Shown: positions 42,026 to 53,110, counted from the first letter of the stretch. The stretch is DNA of 64,000 bases from Agrypnia vestita (GCA_016648135.1 JADDOH010002107.1:62001-126000); one strand, 5' to 3'. A program made the numbers and translations. Notes: generated from the letters alone by a model not told the origin.

Positions 42026-43582
42026 ATAATACTAATAACCTAAATGTGGGCATTAATGCCTCTTTTCACCCATTCTTCAGGGGACCTGAGGGGGGGGATA
42101 TAAAAGTGATATAGGGAGGATGCGGTCGGGGTCAGTTTCCGGGTCGTTATGACCGAGGGAAGAGATGGTGGGGTTTTGAATCGAAGAGAGTTTAGTGTAA
42201 AACCTCATGGCTAGTTCAAGGATATGTTCGTTTAGGTGCGGTGTGTTTGAGTCCCGGTGGATGATTGTGTTCCTCACAAACCACGGGGCTTGGAGGATGT
42301 ATCTGAGTATTTTGTTTTGAAAAACGACTAATTTTTTTGTGTGTTTTGCCGTGGCCCAGATGGGGCTGGCGTATGTTAGGACTGGGCGGATTAGGGTTTT
42401 GTATAGGAGGATTTTTGTGTATGGAAGTAGTGTGCTATGTTTGCTCAAGAGGCAATTTAACTTGCCTCTTGAGGTGTGTGCGTTTCTTAGGAGGTTTTTG
42501 ATATGTTCCCTCCAGTTGAGTCTTTTGTCCAATGTTAGTCCAAGGTATTTGATGGAGGATTTCCAAGGGATTTTGGTGTTGTCCATTTGTATGGAAATTG
42601 CCTTTTTAGGTATTTTTTTCTTTTTTCTCCTTGTAAAAAGGATTGACGCACTTTTTGAAGGATTTACGGCAATCCTCCATTTCTTGAACCAACACTGGAC
42701 TTCGTCTAGTAGGTCTTGTAGTCTGAGGGTAGCGATTTGGGAATTCATGGATTGGGAGAGTATTGTTGTATCGTCTGCGTACAGAGCGATTTTGGAGAAT
42801 CTATCAGTCGGTTTTGGAATATCACTGGTGAAGATATTGAAGAGAAAGGGTGACAGTAGTGAGCCCTGCGGTACACCCGCCTGCATGAACCGGGGGGATG
42901 ATAGAGTGTTATTGCTTAATTTGACTCTAAAGGTTCTTTTTCTCAAGAAGGATTTGAGAATGCCGTATAACTGGGGATGTATGTTATAGTTATGGAGTTT
43001 GAAAAGTAGGCCTTCATGCCATACTTTGTCGAAAGCTTTAGCTACGTCAAGAAAAATAGCACTAGTGTAGAGATTTTTTTTGAAGCCTTCTGAGATGAAC
43101 TCCACTACTCTGAGTAGTTGGTGTAAAGTGGAATGATTGGATCGGAAGCCATGTTGCTCGTCCGGTATTGAATTTGAGAGACCGGGTTGGTCATGAAGAC
43201 GGGAGAGAATTATTTTTTCAAAGATTTTTCCCACATTTGAGAGAAGGCTGATAGGTCTGTGATTTTCACAGAAAAGTGGGTCTTTGCCTGGTTTGGGGAT
43301 TAAAATTACGTGAGCAGATTTCCATGCTTTGGGGAAATATTGCAGACGGAAGGCGGAGTTGAAGAGGGAGGTGAGAAATAGGATGCCTTTTAGTGGCAGA
43401 AGTTTGAGAGCTTTATTGGAAATACCATCTGGACCGGGAGCTTTTTTATTCTTGCGGGATTTTATAATTTTTTTAATTTCTTCTGGAGAAGTGAATAGGG
43501 GGTTTTCTGAGGGGGTAGTTTTTTGGATATTTTTGACGTAGCTTTCTATCTGATGGGAGTTTTGTAAAACGGTATCGTAAAT
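41954..43582 (-). mobile_element. 5'-truncated Jockey-like LINE with 3' UTR and 68-nt A tail
   Basis: Coding runs on the minus strand from 43582 to a TGA at 42077-42079. A 55-nt 3' UTR (42076-42022) and an uninterrupted T run on the plus strand (41954-42021), the poly(A) tail, follow. The 5' end falls at about 43582, directly beside an LTR fragment. No convincing target-site duplication was found (flanks are AT-rich). The long pure tail and intact frame indicate a recent insertion by target-primed reverse transcription. Confidence 0.85.
42077..43582 (-). CDS. Reverse transcriptase of a Jockey-like LINE (N-terminally truncated, frame intact)
   Basis: About 501 codons without a stop. Order of landmarks: SPEEIKKIIKSRKNKKAPGP (RT block 0/1), FPKAWKSAHVILIPKPGKDP, NHRPISLLSNVGKIFEKII, LDVAKAFDKVWHEG (first catalytic Asp), GVPQGSLLSPFLFNIF, IALYADDTTIL (the YADD catalytic pair), then thumb and C-terminus with LGLTLDKRLNWREHI, RPVLTYASPIW, FQNKILRYILQAPWFVRN and a Pro-rich end. 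APWFVRN is typical of the Jockey clade. The endonuclease domain and ORF1 are lost with the 5' truncation, so there is no native start codon; the in-frame GTG at 43234 is internal. It cannot move by itself, but its RT domain shows no defect. Confidence 0.9.
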   Translation of the reverse strand: MYDTVLQNSHQIESYVKNIQKTTPSENPLFTSPEEIKKIIKSRKNKKAPGPDGISNKALKLLPLKGILFLTSLFNSAFRLQYFPKAWKSAHVILIPKPGKDPLFCENHRPISLLSNVGKIFEKIILSRLHDQPGLSNSIPDEQHGFRSNHSTLHQLLRVVEFISEGFKKNLYTSAIFLDVAKAFDKVWHEGLLFKLHNYNIHPQLYGILKSFLRKRTFRVKLSNNTLSSPRFMQAGVPQGSLLSPFLFNIFTSDIPKPTDRFSKIALYADDTTILSQSMNSQIATLRLQDLLDEVQCWFKKWRIAVNPSKSASILFTRRKKKKIPKKAISIQMDNTKIPWKSSIKYLGLTLDKRLNWREHIKNLLRNAHTSRGKLNCLLSKHSTLLPYTKILLYKTLIRPVLTYASPIWATAKHTKKLVVFQNKILRYILQAPWFVRNTIIHRDSNTPHLNEHILELAMRFYTKLSSIQNPTISSLGHNDPETDPDRILPISLLYPPPQVP

Positions 43583-43596
43583 TTATATATTGCAAT

Positions 43597-43800
43597 GCGT
43601 GTGTGAAGGGTCGAGGCTCGCTGTGAAATGTAGCCGCACGCATCGAGTGGTACCGACCAATCAGAAGCTCGGTGCGGGCACCGCCATCCGACTGTCGACA
43701 GGTACCTCACTCTTTTGTCGACAGCCGTAGCCATCACAAGCACTTTGTATTGTACTCCGCAATAAATATTATTGTAACCTTTGCATCAATAAACCGACTA
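43597..43800 (+). mobile_element. LTR fragment, same family as 50.94 kb
   Basis: GTGTGAAGGGTCGAGGCTCG, CGCATCGAGTG, ACCAATCAGA, TGTATTGTACTCCGC and the polyadenylation-like CAATAAACC occur in the same order at 50944-51125. It is truncated on the right (no PBS) and abuts the Jockey-like LINE on the left. Confidence 0.6.
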
Positions 43801-44484
43801 GTGTGTTTTTTAAAAAATAAATGTGTGGAAAAAAACATATTACATAAACTTGAGATAAATCATGTAAAACTGGTAAAAATGGATAAAATTTCCAGATGTG
43901 AAAGAGCATTACATTTCTGCTCATCAAATTACTTTTCCGGCAAATTATCTCATCTCTTAAGACAAAGCTCGATTTCTCGGGAAGACGCGGAGAATGAATG
44001 GCGATCCGTGAACTGAGACAGTGTTATATTTTTAAACGTAATTTGAAGATGATTTTATTAGTTTCTCGTTCGTTAGCCTGGAGCTTTATTGCGGCCACAG
44101 ATGTCGCCAGATTACGGCGTCTGTTTTTGATTTTGATTGGTGCTTTCAAAAATATTAACCGCTCGAATGGCCACTTCAAGAAAGGCTTATTTATTATACG
44201 GGGAGATTCTTTTATTGCTTCACGGATTCCCTCCAATCTTTTACGGGGATCATTATCGCGGTTACAATGTCGCTTTAAAAATAGAGCTGTGCAATAAATG
44301 AAAATTTTAATACTTTAATATAAAAATGTGGAATCTTGTCATTTAAAACAATGTTTTTATTTATTTCGTTTCATTTGAACGAAATGTCGAGGTTGAAGAG
44401 ACGGAGAGCGAAAATTTTTCATTAATTTGGTGGAGTTACGAGAAAATAAATAAACTTTTAACGTTTAAGAATGACTAATATCAC
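43801..44484. other. Unassigned, partly GC-richer
   Basis: Two overlapping frames (43998-44297 plus, 44024-44236 minus) cover balanced sequence at 43.97-44.25 kb but neither resembles a known family. It may be conserved non-coding DNA. Confidence 0.3.
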
Positions 44485-44600
44485 CATCATCATCATCTTC
44501 GCCCCCTTGTCTTAGTAAGGACGGAGGCCCAAAGACTCGACAAGATGCTTCCAAATTCCCCTGTCTTGTGTTGCTTCGGTAAGTGCTAACTAGTCCAGAC
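44485..44600 (-). pseudogene. C-terminal relic of a second RTE-type retrotransposon
   Basis: The minus strand reads LTEATQDRGIWKHLVESLGL then RPY and a stop. GGGGGCGAAGATGATGATGA follows, a trinucleotide (GAT)n tail at 44478-44496. The QDR-W pattern is the C-terminal signature of endonuclease/RT elements, but the words differ from the family at 13 kb, so it is a distinct family. Confidence 0.6.
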
Positions 44601-46095
44601 CCATCCTGTTTTCATGCACTTTTTTTCGCGCGTTGTCGGGACGTATGGAGAAATCTTCATAACCAGAGGAATTGGCACAGTGGAACATGCCCAATGTGTG
44701 ATATGTTTATCAATAATTTTTCCACATGTTGAACTAACTGTTTTATATCAGAATTACGATTATTGTATAGGAAGTTGTATAAAGGGAGTTACTACTTTTT
44801 AAGATATTTTGCAGGCTCCGGGAACACAAAATCTGGCAAATATTAATTTCTCCACCAGTAATCAAATAATGTAGCTAAAATAAAAATTCTATTATTTCGT
44901 AGGTATAATAATTTTACGAATTTACGATTTCCGCAGTATATTCTATTTTGAATGGTAATTGAAAAGTTTTTATTATTATTCGAGGAACCACGCATTCTTC
45001 ATATATTATATGTGCAAATATATCATATCAAACTAATTACTAGGTAGCTTTAAATTTTCCCATAAAGGCTTGTATTGTTGAACTAATAAATACAACGTAA
45101 TAACGCGACTTCGGCGTTGATTGAATTGGTTAAACTTCCGACCTTTTGACCTTAGAGGCGACCGCGTTTCTAACTCGCTATCGGAACTTAATAAATATTG
45201 TGTATCACCTCTAAACTCTTAAGGATGACAAGTATTTCTGTATGTATTGTTTTCGGAAACTCCCATTAAATTAATTTGGTGAACTGGCCGACCCGTTGTT
45301 TGGCTCGGTCGACATATTCCGTTCACCCGGTCGCGCAAATGAGCAGAATAGGATTATTCCGAACCGCGCTTCGTTATAATTTATCCACGTACGAATACCA
45401 GCAACATATGGCCATTTCATTGCGTTCATCCTCTTCAAAACATCAATTTAAACTGGAATGTTAATGAAATCACAGTATATTTACGACTAGTCATGTATCA
45501 TTCGGAATGATTTTTGTTAGCGAAGGCATGCGCGTCATTTGCTATACTTAAAGTTCAGCGTGAGATGATACGTATAATTATCGTTCGTATTTCACTGGCA
45601 TTCATTTTGTTTTTTTTTTGTGGAATTGCATTAATTGTACACAATTTTTAAAATTTATTTATAGCTAGAAGTCGTAAGTTCGGGGTTATTATATTGGTAG
45701 TCCACAAAATAGATGTGGACCTACGCGTAAAGTTCCGTTCGCAGAAATGTCAAGACATCTGTCAAACGTCAAAATTAACGAAGTACCTATGCATTATTAT
45801 ATAATAGCGGTGAATACATAATTGTTATGATTTATTGCTTATTTAAGAAAAGGTAATTATATCTGTTATTTTTATTTTTTTAAATGCAGGTATTTTGACT
45901 TATTGAAAACTATATTTAAGTATATTTTTACTCTGTAAGCCTATTCTTTGATATTAAATTTTATCTCATAAATGCTGTCTAGATTGTAAATTAATTACAA
46001 TGCATGACACTTAAAGGCTATGCACTGAGAAAAAAGTGCATTCGATGGAGTAACATGCTTCTGAAATAAAGGATTTCTGTTTAACTGTAATTTCG
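44601..46095. other. Mostly unassigned; GC-richer island at 45.10-45.47 kb
   Basis: The island (GGTGAACTGGCCGACCCGTT, CGACATATTCCGTTCACCCG) has a 62-codon plus frame without signature and may be regulatory. The rest is AT-rich. Confidence 0.35.
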
Positions 46096-46230
46096 GATAT
46101 TTTTTTTTTTTTTTTTACAGTTTTAATTTATTTTTTAAAAATATTTATTACATTAAACATATGCCAAACTGCACAGCAGTTTTACGGCATGGTTGCCTTC
46201 AATATTTGACAATAATTTTTATTTTATAAT
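46096..46230 (-). mobile_element. LINE 3' end with poly(A)
   Basis: A plus-strand T run at 46098-46117 is preceded on the minus strand by CCATGCCGTAAAACTGCTGT, GCAGTTTGGCATATG and AATGTAATAAATA, a polyadenylation-type signal. The layout is that of a short LINE 3' UTR. No coding is retained. Confidence 0.4.
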
Positions 46231-47246
46231 GAAGATAGTAGGTTATTATCGAGTGTTGCATATTTTTTTACAAGTGATACATGATATGTAATTATAAATT
46301 AATGTAAGATTAGGTACATAGCTTTTATTTTTAAAAAACACTTAAACTACGTAAGCAAAATAGTTCACAATCTTGCGTGTACCTATATCAATGACAAAGG
46401 TCGATAAATAATTTGAAAGTTTAATCGATCAAAGTATAACACGATCGCTTTCAGTTAGATATTCGCTGTAATATTAATTGGAATTCCCAGAATTGAAATA
46501 CGTACGCTTATTCATAGTTTGTTATACGTCTGAAAATATTTATTAATTGTATGGTTGGCGTTGTTAATTAAATGTGTGGCTGGTTTTAAATTATGCGCGC
46601 CGGTACTACCCCATAAATATTTCAGTGCGTTTTATAAATAAGTGAGCGTGTAATATGAATGTCATCTCGGCATACTTATACTCCGGAGTCTGGGTTGCAT
46701 GAATCTGCTTCCAGTTCAGATGAACAATGAAAGAAAGTATTTCTTAATCATTATTATTGATATTTTTTTTAAATATCTAAGTTTCTAATAATTTTTTGCA
46801 CTTAGAATAAAATATAAGATTAAACCGTATTCTCAGATCATACATATATATAAAAATATCGTATTCTACATGTTTGTTATGCAAAAAAAATATTTCCTTT
46901 TCAGAATATTTTAAATATGTTCGAATTTTTCAAAATCCCCTAGAGTTAAAATCCAGTATTGTGTTCTTGAAAAATTTGAACATTCTCAAATTATTCTGAA
47001 AATATATGTTTATATAAAATATGAATATGTATTTTAATGCAAAAACTGATCTAAAAAGGAGTTAAATTAAATAATTTTCAAGCATATTCTAGTTTTTTTA
47101 ATGAATCGTTATTTGTCATTTGTTATTATGTTTTTATGTATTATTGTATTATATATGTGTTATTATGTATTATTTGTTAATGAATCGGAAGAATGTCATA
47201 GACATGTGTACATATACAAATAAGCTTTAAAAATTCCAATCAAAAA
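46231..47246. other. No feature recognised
   Basis: AT-rich; TATTATGTATTATT-type low complexity at 47.12-47.18 kb. Confidence 0.45.
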
Positions 47247-47573
47247 TATAGATATCTCATTACCAACGGCGACATCTGCACTGGTTTATGGGAATGACAA
47301 AACTTCAACCACTGGTGGCAGTAGAAAAATACAACACACAAATTAAACGAGGTGTTCATATTAGATATACATACATATACATATACAACTTCCAAAAATT
47401 TGATAGATGTGATAGTCTTGTCTATCACGGGTGTTATTGGTGAAAGTTACATTTTGAAAAATAATCACTTAAGCAAGCCATACGATAAGTCGTAAGCCTT
47501 ATGGGCACCCAAAGAGACTTCGATACCTACTTTCCCATACGAAAAAGTAGCTTTGCCTCTATGAAAACATCTA
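47247..47573 (+). mobile_element. Repeat family X, near-complete copy
   Basis: Ends: TATAGATATCTCATTA on the left and, inverted, TAGATGTTTTCATAGAG on the right, i.e. short imperfect terminal inverted repeats. The body shares with 62669-62981 GGTTTATGGGAATGACAAA, GGTGGCAGTAG, AAAAATTTGATAG, TCTATCACGGGTG, ATCACTTAAGCAAGCC, TACGATAAGTCGTAAGCC and ACCTACTTTCCCATA. About 325 bp, non-coding; a MITE-like or SINE-like non-autonomous element. Confidence 0.75.
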
Positions 47574-48130
47574 AATATATCTTGATTATTCCCTTTTACT
47601 CGTCTTAAATTGTTTTATTTTGAAATTTGACTCGTAATATTTCTTTGTTAAACCTAACGCGGTTACTGACCTCATCTAATTTCCTGGCTGTTTTTTTAAT
47701 ACCGACCTTGAAAGCAACTCAAAAGCGAATTTAATATCAAATGCAATTTGAACATTAATCACGGCGCGTCCAATGGAGATCTCCGCGAAGATTTATTGTA
47801 CAAAGAACATAACAAAACGCCATCTTTCATTCCGTATAAACATCATTACAGTTTTATCGCCTCTAGTGTTCAGGAATGTTTCGGCAATTTGTCATCGCGT
47901 CCCGTTGATTTATTCTTTATTGCTGTCGCTAAGTACATTTTAAACCCTCGAATAAATATTATACTCTAAGTACGCCTTGTAGGGGATTCTCTTTATATTC
48001 CACGCGACAAATGCTAAGGGATGCTGCAAGTAAAATATGAGCTTAAGATAAACGCGGCTTCTTGCCTAAACCTTTCATCTGCTGCGTGTGTATTGTGTCG
48101 AATTTTAACCATGTTTCAAACAATGATTTA
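47574..48130. promoter_or_regulatory. Balanced-composition island, possible conserved non-coding element
   Basis: From about 47.64 to 48.10 kb the sequence is not repeat-like and carries words such as CACGGCGCGTCCAATGGAGA. A 73-codon plus frame (47748-47969) has no family signature. Enhancer status is only inferred. Confidence 0.25.
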
Positions 48131-49660
48131 TCTTCGCTTGACTGCATATCGAATCCCTCGTAATAATATACTAAATGTATAAAATTGAAAAAAAATAAAT
48201 GGATTTATTTTTCAATTTTGTATCTGAAATTTCTTCTATGTCTTCAATAGTTGGTTTTCAGAGTTTAATTAGAAGATTTTACAAAGGTATGTAATTACCT
48301 GTTAAAGATAGTTTTTCATAACAATTTGGAACAAACATTAAAACTCCAGATTTTACCAGTCTTCAATAATACATATTATTTCATTTGAGTTAAAGCTTTG
48401 AATTTTACTTTTAGCGTGTAAGATTCTGGGGAATATCTTAATTTGAAAAATTATGGAAAATCAACGCTTTGTATTATATTAAGTCAAATTTTGATGTTGC
48501 TATCGATGAGATGGGTTCATAAAATACCTGTATTTTAATTTCCTAACATTAAATTGATAAATAAAGTGATTTTAGTAGTAATGATCTTTTTTCAATGTGC
48601 CTGTGTCTGTAAGCAGTAGATGTTTCAAAAATTTTAAGGGCGTAAAAGAGCTTATGGAAATTTATGTCCCCAAAGTATCAACCCTTTTCTACATTATTCA
48701 TTCATTTTGATCTTCGTTTATTACCCTTTTCTATATTCGTTGGCCATTAACGCATTATTTTTGTAACATAAACAAACTTCCACTTTGAACTGTTGTTCTA
48801 GGTCGGAACTACGCTTCATCGTTGCCGCCGATCGTAACGAGATATACAAATATTATTTATTTCCCAGTTATTTTGGTCTTGTACTAACGTAGCTGTTCAG
48901 TTGGAAATCAAAATTACTTTGGAATTTTTATCCACTCGAAATGATTTTGGAATTTTTATTTAATGTTTTATTATTGCAATATAAAATTATTAATAACACC
49001 TTAGTAGGAGAGAAGTATATTTATATGATATAAGTAAATGAACTTTATAAAACAATTTTTATTACAATTAAAAAAATGTAATACATAAAATAATAGTGAA
49101 AATTCATTGGCATATTTATATGTAAACTTTTTCTTATTTATCTACGCCATGGATACATAAATGTTTGTATAGATACACGCGTATAAATATATTTTTTTCG
49201 TCGAGCGTGGTTTTACTAGTTAAAATTACTTTGTAATTTGAAAATTTTTTTACTACCGCACCGCTAGTTTTCTAAATAATTTAAAAAAAATCAAATCGAT
49301 AAATAAATAACAATATTTTTAATATTTTAAAAAACGAGGGTAAACACAACACTATTTTATTCCACTATATATTTATTTTGAATTGTTAGAACGTTTTCGA
49401 GATTTCTCCCATTGTCAATAACAACACGTTTACAACTAAATTAAAAATAATTCGAGACAGTATTTATAGGGATTGGGTGGGTGTAATGGTGGTGGGAGTC
49501 GGGGGCGGGGTTAGAATGGATAGGGGTGGAGAGGTGATATCTGGATGTTAATTATATTTCTATTATTATTATATAATAAGGCGTATTCCAGCATATGTTA
49601 TAATCCGGAAGAATATCGTATATGTACACTAAAAATAATATTGCTTGATATTCCACTTTA
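48131..49660. other. No feature recognised
   Basis: AT-rich. At 49.47-49.54 kb a G-rich tract (GGGTGGGTGTAATGGTGGTG, GGGGGCGGGG) could form a G-quadruplex; no gene. Confidence 0.45.
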
Positions 49661-49905
49661 AAAATATAGAAGTATCATTACCAGCTAAAAAATCTATATA
49701 TACTTTGTCATGAGAAGGATCATAGATATCTCTGGCATAGTCCAATCGATCAATGTGTGGATGTTCTTATGGTGGAATTGGTGAACGTTTTGTAAAGTGA
49801 TCACTTAAACCAGCTCATACAGGTCAGGTCATAATAAAGGCCCTGAGTCATCCTATAAAGACTTCCATACAGTTTTCCATGTAAATAGATTCGTCTTTGG
49901 GATAT
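49661..49905 (+). mobile_element. Repeat family X, diverged copy
   Basis: AATATAGAAGTATCATTACC at the left, then AAGTGATCACTTAAACCAGC, AAAGACTTCCATACAGTTTT and TCGTCTTTGGG. It is clearly more diverged than the 47.2- and 62.7-kb copies. Confidence 0.55.
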
Positions 49906-50399
49906 TTTTATAAATTATCTTTATTGATAAATAATTATTTTCAATGCCATAAATAAGTAATATTGCGGTTATTCATTTAAATAAAATTTATAAATGACTT
50001 TTTTTATAAAGTCAATCTGGTTGAAAAATAACTCGTACTAAACATATAATTATTACAAAATTAATAAATATGCCTATACAAGGTGAAAAAGAGTTAGTCT
50101 ACTAATCAAAAACTTTATTATTAACCCGAGAAAACTAATAAACTTCGTTTAAACTGCGCTGATTGTTTTCGAACGTTTACTGTACCTACTGGTATTTTTG
50201 CCATGACTGACGGCAACAACTTTATTCATCAACATGGTAAAACTCTTCAAGATTTCATCATGTATCAGTTTCAGAACTGCAATAAAGAATTAAATATTAA
50301 CTTTCTCATTTCGTCACATTTTCAACCAGAAAACATATTTTAGCCTGTACTCCTCATCTCCAGCTCAGAGCCTGTCTCATCTCCAGCTCCGCAAAAACT
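49906..50399. other. No feature recognised
   Basis: AT-rich spacer. Confidence 0.5.
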
Positions 50400-50745
50400 C
50401 GTCAACATTCTTGCAGTAAGACGCCCGTATGGATTTCGAGTTCAAGTAGATATTCCGTGTAGGCCAGAGGGCGAGTCGGTAACGTTTTAATTATGGATTT
50501 CACGCTCGACTCCGCGCTCACCATAATATTTGCATAAATGACGTTCCATCGCTCGCTGTGGGTGCTTACGCTTTTAATTGCCCATTTTGGTGGCGGCCAT
50601 CGCACCGCACACATTTTACCGCCAAATTTCAATGATATCCGTTTTTGCTCCCGCGGCCACGGGGATTGATGAATTGTTTTCAATTTGGCGGCAATAATTT
50701 TGAGTATTAAAAATAAAAAAACAATGTTCATTTATTTTTTATGCG
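50400..50745. promoter_or_regulatory. GC-richer island with Pho/YY1- and homeodomain-like words
   Basis: The segment is repeat-free and balanced. It contains TTTTAATTATGG, CTTTTAATTGCC, GGTGGCGGCCATCGC (the GCCAT core bound by Pho/YY1) and ATAAATGACG. The 109-codon minus frame (50402-50731) lacks a recognisable domain and is probably incidental. Possible enhancer or Polycomb-type element; inference only. Confidence 0.3.
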
Positions 50746-50834
50746 CCCTCTGTGTTTTAACATCTTTAAGACATTCTTTTGTGAAGTTAAGAACTGTAAA
50801 AATAATGGAAGTAGACTGATTTCGGCGAAGATAC

Positions 50835-51712
50835 AGTTGCTTAAAACTCCCTCACACTATCAATATTATTAATAAATAAAACGCCTTCAATATTATTGAT
50901 CAGTAATAACCGCGTGAGGATAAACGTTGTCAGACACGATCAGTGTGTGGAGGGTCGAGGCCCGCTGTGACTTCTAGCCGCTCGTATCGAGTGAAATACG
51001 CTAATCGGGAGCTGCGATGCGAGCACCACCGATTCGACCAATCAGAGACCCGTTGCTGCCAACAACCGTAGTCGACCTCGTTTTTTGTATTGTACTCCGC
51101 GACAATCTTTGTACCAATAAACCACCGTTTGAAATCGTGAGTATAATTTAACATCTGTATCTCTCCAGCCATCCTGCATTTCTTGTCATACACACACATA
51201 CAGTGAATGCGCACTCAACATAATTCATTAGAATACCTTTCTGCGTCACGTGCCAAACGAGATTACCTTTCTCGAGGGTGGTCGTATTCTCTCACCGTCT
51301 TAGAACACACATCATCTCATTCTATCACATTCAACCCGCTAAACTGGTGACCCCTACGCGACGTGACGTTTGAGAGTCGTATTAAAATATCTTGTAAATA
51401 AAATAAAATAAAATGTAATCATTTTAATCAAACGATAGTAAAATCCTAATTAATATTTGTACATACCAATTTAACATTTTTTGTTTTAACTGAATCAAGA
51501 TAAACTATCTATCGGTAAGATTAAACCACTAGGGCAGAGTACAGTACGACGCGGTGAGAAAACATCCTTACCTTGAAAGCTCAGTCAATACTGAAATATT
51601 GATTAATAATATTGCACCGTCCATGGACCTAAGACCTGCCAATATTATTGATTAATAAAACGCGTTGAATATTTTTGATCAATAATATTGATAGTATGCG
51701 GGGGCACATGTG
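50835..51712. mobile_element. Composite: ~70-bp inverted ends enclosing an LTR
   Basis: The left end (CACACTATCAATATTATTAA, AATAAAACGC, TTCAATATTATTGATCA; 50.84-50.91 kb) returns inverted at 51.63-51.71 kb (CCAATATTATTGATTAATAA, AACGCGTTGAATATT, GATCAATAATATTGATAGTA). Each end is itself partly palindromic. The LTR-like piece at 50944 is inside this pair, while its sister at 43.6 kb lacks these flanks. The simplest reading is a foldback element with an LTR retrotransposon relic nested in it. Confidence 0.55.
50944..51372 (+). mobile_element. LTR (probably 5') with primer-binding-site-like sequence
   Basis: It starts TGTGTGGAGGGTCGAGG and shares about 180 bp with 43597-43800, including TGTATTGTACTCCGC and CAATAAACC. 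It extends to near 51333 and is followed by CTGGTGACCCCTACGCGACG (51344-51363). This resembles the TGGTGACCCC-type region found just after many insect LTRs, complementary to a tRNA 3' end. No gag or pol follows. Gypsy- or BEL-type is not decided. The 94-codon minus frame is incidental. Confidence 0.5.
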
Positions 51713-51719
51713 CGATAAC

Positions 51720-51862
51720 ATTAGGTACAGTAGGCGGCCCTGTTAAAAGGTCCAAAAATTGAAGAGGGTGCGTGAGATGGACGAAAGTGGACGAAGGTGT
51801 GGCATTCTATCCTCTCTGCTGCCTACCCCTGGGAAACGCCGTGATGTTTAATAATTTAAATT
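51720..51862 (+). pseudogene. RTE-like retrotransposon 3' end, TTAA-type tail
   Basis: GGCCCTGTTAAAAGG (the GPVK position), then GGTGTGGCATTCTATCCTCT and CTGCCTACCCCTGGGAAACG. Then comes the typical CGTGATGTTTAATAATTTAA end. Several deletions make it a short decayed copy; it ends in TTTAAT-type repeats up to about 51.88 kb. Confidence 0.65.
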
Positions 51863-52949
51863 TAATTTAATTAAAAAATAATTAATGTTCATCCATATCG
51901 CTCGGCAACTTTTAACTAAATGCTAGAGTGACTCAAAGGCTCATCACAATCGATGACATGATGAATACTCTGAATCTCTCTAGCCTTCAGGAAAATCGAG
52001 CGATACTCTCATTGCTTCTACTATTTTTTGTTATATGTAATATATAATGTAAACAATTAAAATCGATTATTCCCTAATTATAATCTATAGCGAAGGGATC
52101 AACAAAAATATAATTTTTACTTTTACAAAACATTGTGTATTAATCATTAATAAAATGTCAAAAGAGTGACATTTTATTAATGATGATAATCCCGCTGCTG
52201 AAACGATTAATGCTTATCTTTTGCTGAATATGAAATGTAGTTATTTGGCCATAATAATTGACTCAATAAAAAGTTATTTTCGTTAGATTTCTTCACCACA
52301 GGACCACGAAAATTTGGAGCAGAATCTGCGATATTATCTGTTATAGTTTTGATCCTTCACCTCTAAACTTATCGGATAACTGACTCCCGTCAGCAAGTTT
52401 TCAAGCCGAGCGGTATAGACCTTCTTAATTAATGTTAAATACAATACAATAAGTTAGTCAGACATATGGTTAAATGCGATATAATAATTAAATAACACAA
52501 TATTTGAAAAAAGTCAACCAAATTTACGTAACCAATCAACTATATTTGTCATGATCGTAAAATATTTCCAAATATCTACATTTATTGTATTATAAAGGGA
52601 GTCACAAGTTAGCAGCTTTATGTACTTACTTTATATATAATACGTATCTGAACGGACGCTTCTAGAAGGGCATATACTTTTTAAAAACCCTTCGGGGGAC
52701 TTTGGTGTATGTAATTTAACGCTCCAGTGCCGTCCGCATATCCAATCTTTCGTTATATATAGAATAAATAAAATTTGTTAATTCCGTACGAAAACAAAGA
52801 TATAATATGTACTTTCTTCCATTCTGTGGTACAATGAGATTATTAATACATGGAGATACACGTATTACCATGTTACCCGCAGTTTTTAACCATTGGCACT
52901 GGAAATATTTTTTTTGTTTAAATTAAGTAATGCGTACCTTGATATAAAT
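51863..52949. other. No feature recognised
   Basis: AT-rich. TAATAAAATGTCA at 52148 and TGACATTTTATTA at 52167 make a small perfect inverted repeat. Confidence 0.45.
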
Positions 52950-53110
52950 AATATATATTTTAATAGAGTTGTGTCCACTGAACACGTGTAACATCAATGA
53001 TAATACAACGAAAGTAAGACTAACTTTCTGGTTTCCCGGAATCCAAACCCCCGACCACTGGATTACTAGAAGAGTGTCTTAACCACTAGACTAACAAGCG
53101 CGTCAACACG
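52950..53110 (-). mobile_element. tRNA-derived SINE
   Basis: On the minus strand from about 53102: CTTGTTAGTCTAGTGGTTAA (A box), GACACTCTTCTAGTAATCC, GGTCGGGGGTTTGGATTCCG (B-box position, drifted). The body holds GTTACACGTGTTCAGTGGAC. The head matches 34.4 kb. Confidence 0.65.

Noticed and set aside
42339..42989. 216-codon plus-strand frame
   Set aside because: Antisense shadow of the Jockey-like reverse transcriptase; no motif of its own.
44456..44500. CATCATCAT run as coding His stretch
   Set aside because: It is the trinucleotide tail of a minus-strand retrotransposon relic.
50930..51214. 94-codon minus-strand protein
   Set aside because: It overlaps the LTR shared with 43.6 kb; the frame is not kept in the sister copy.
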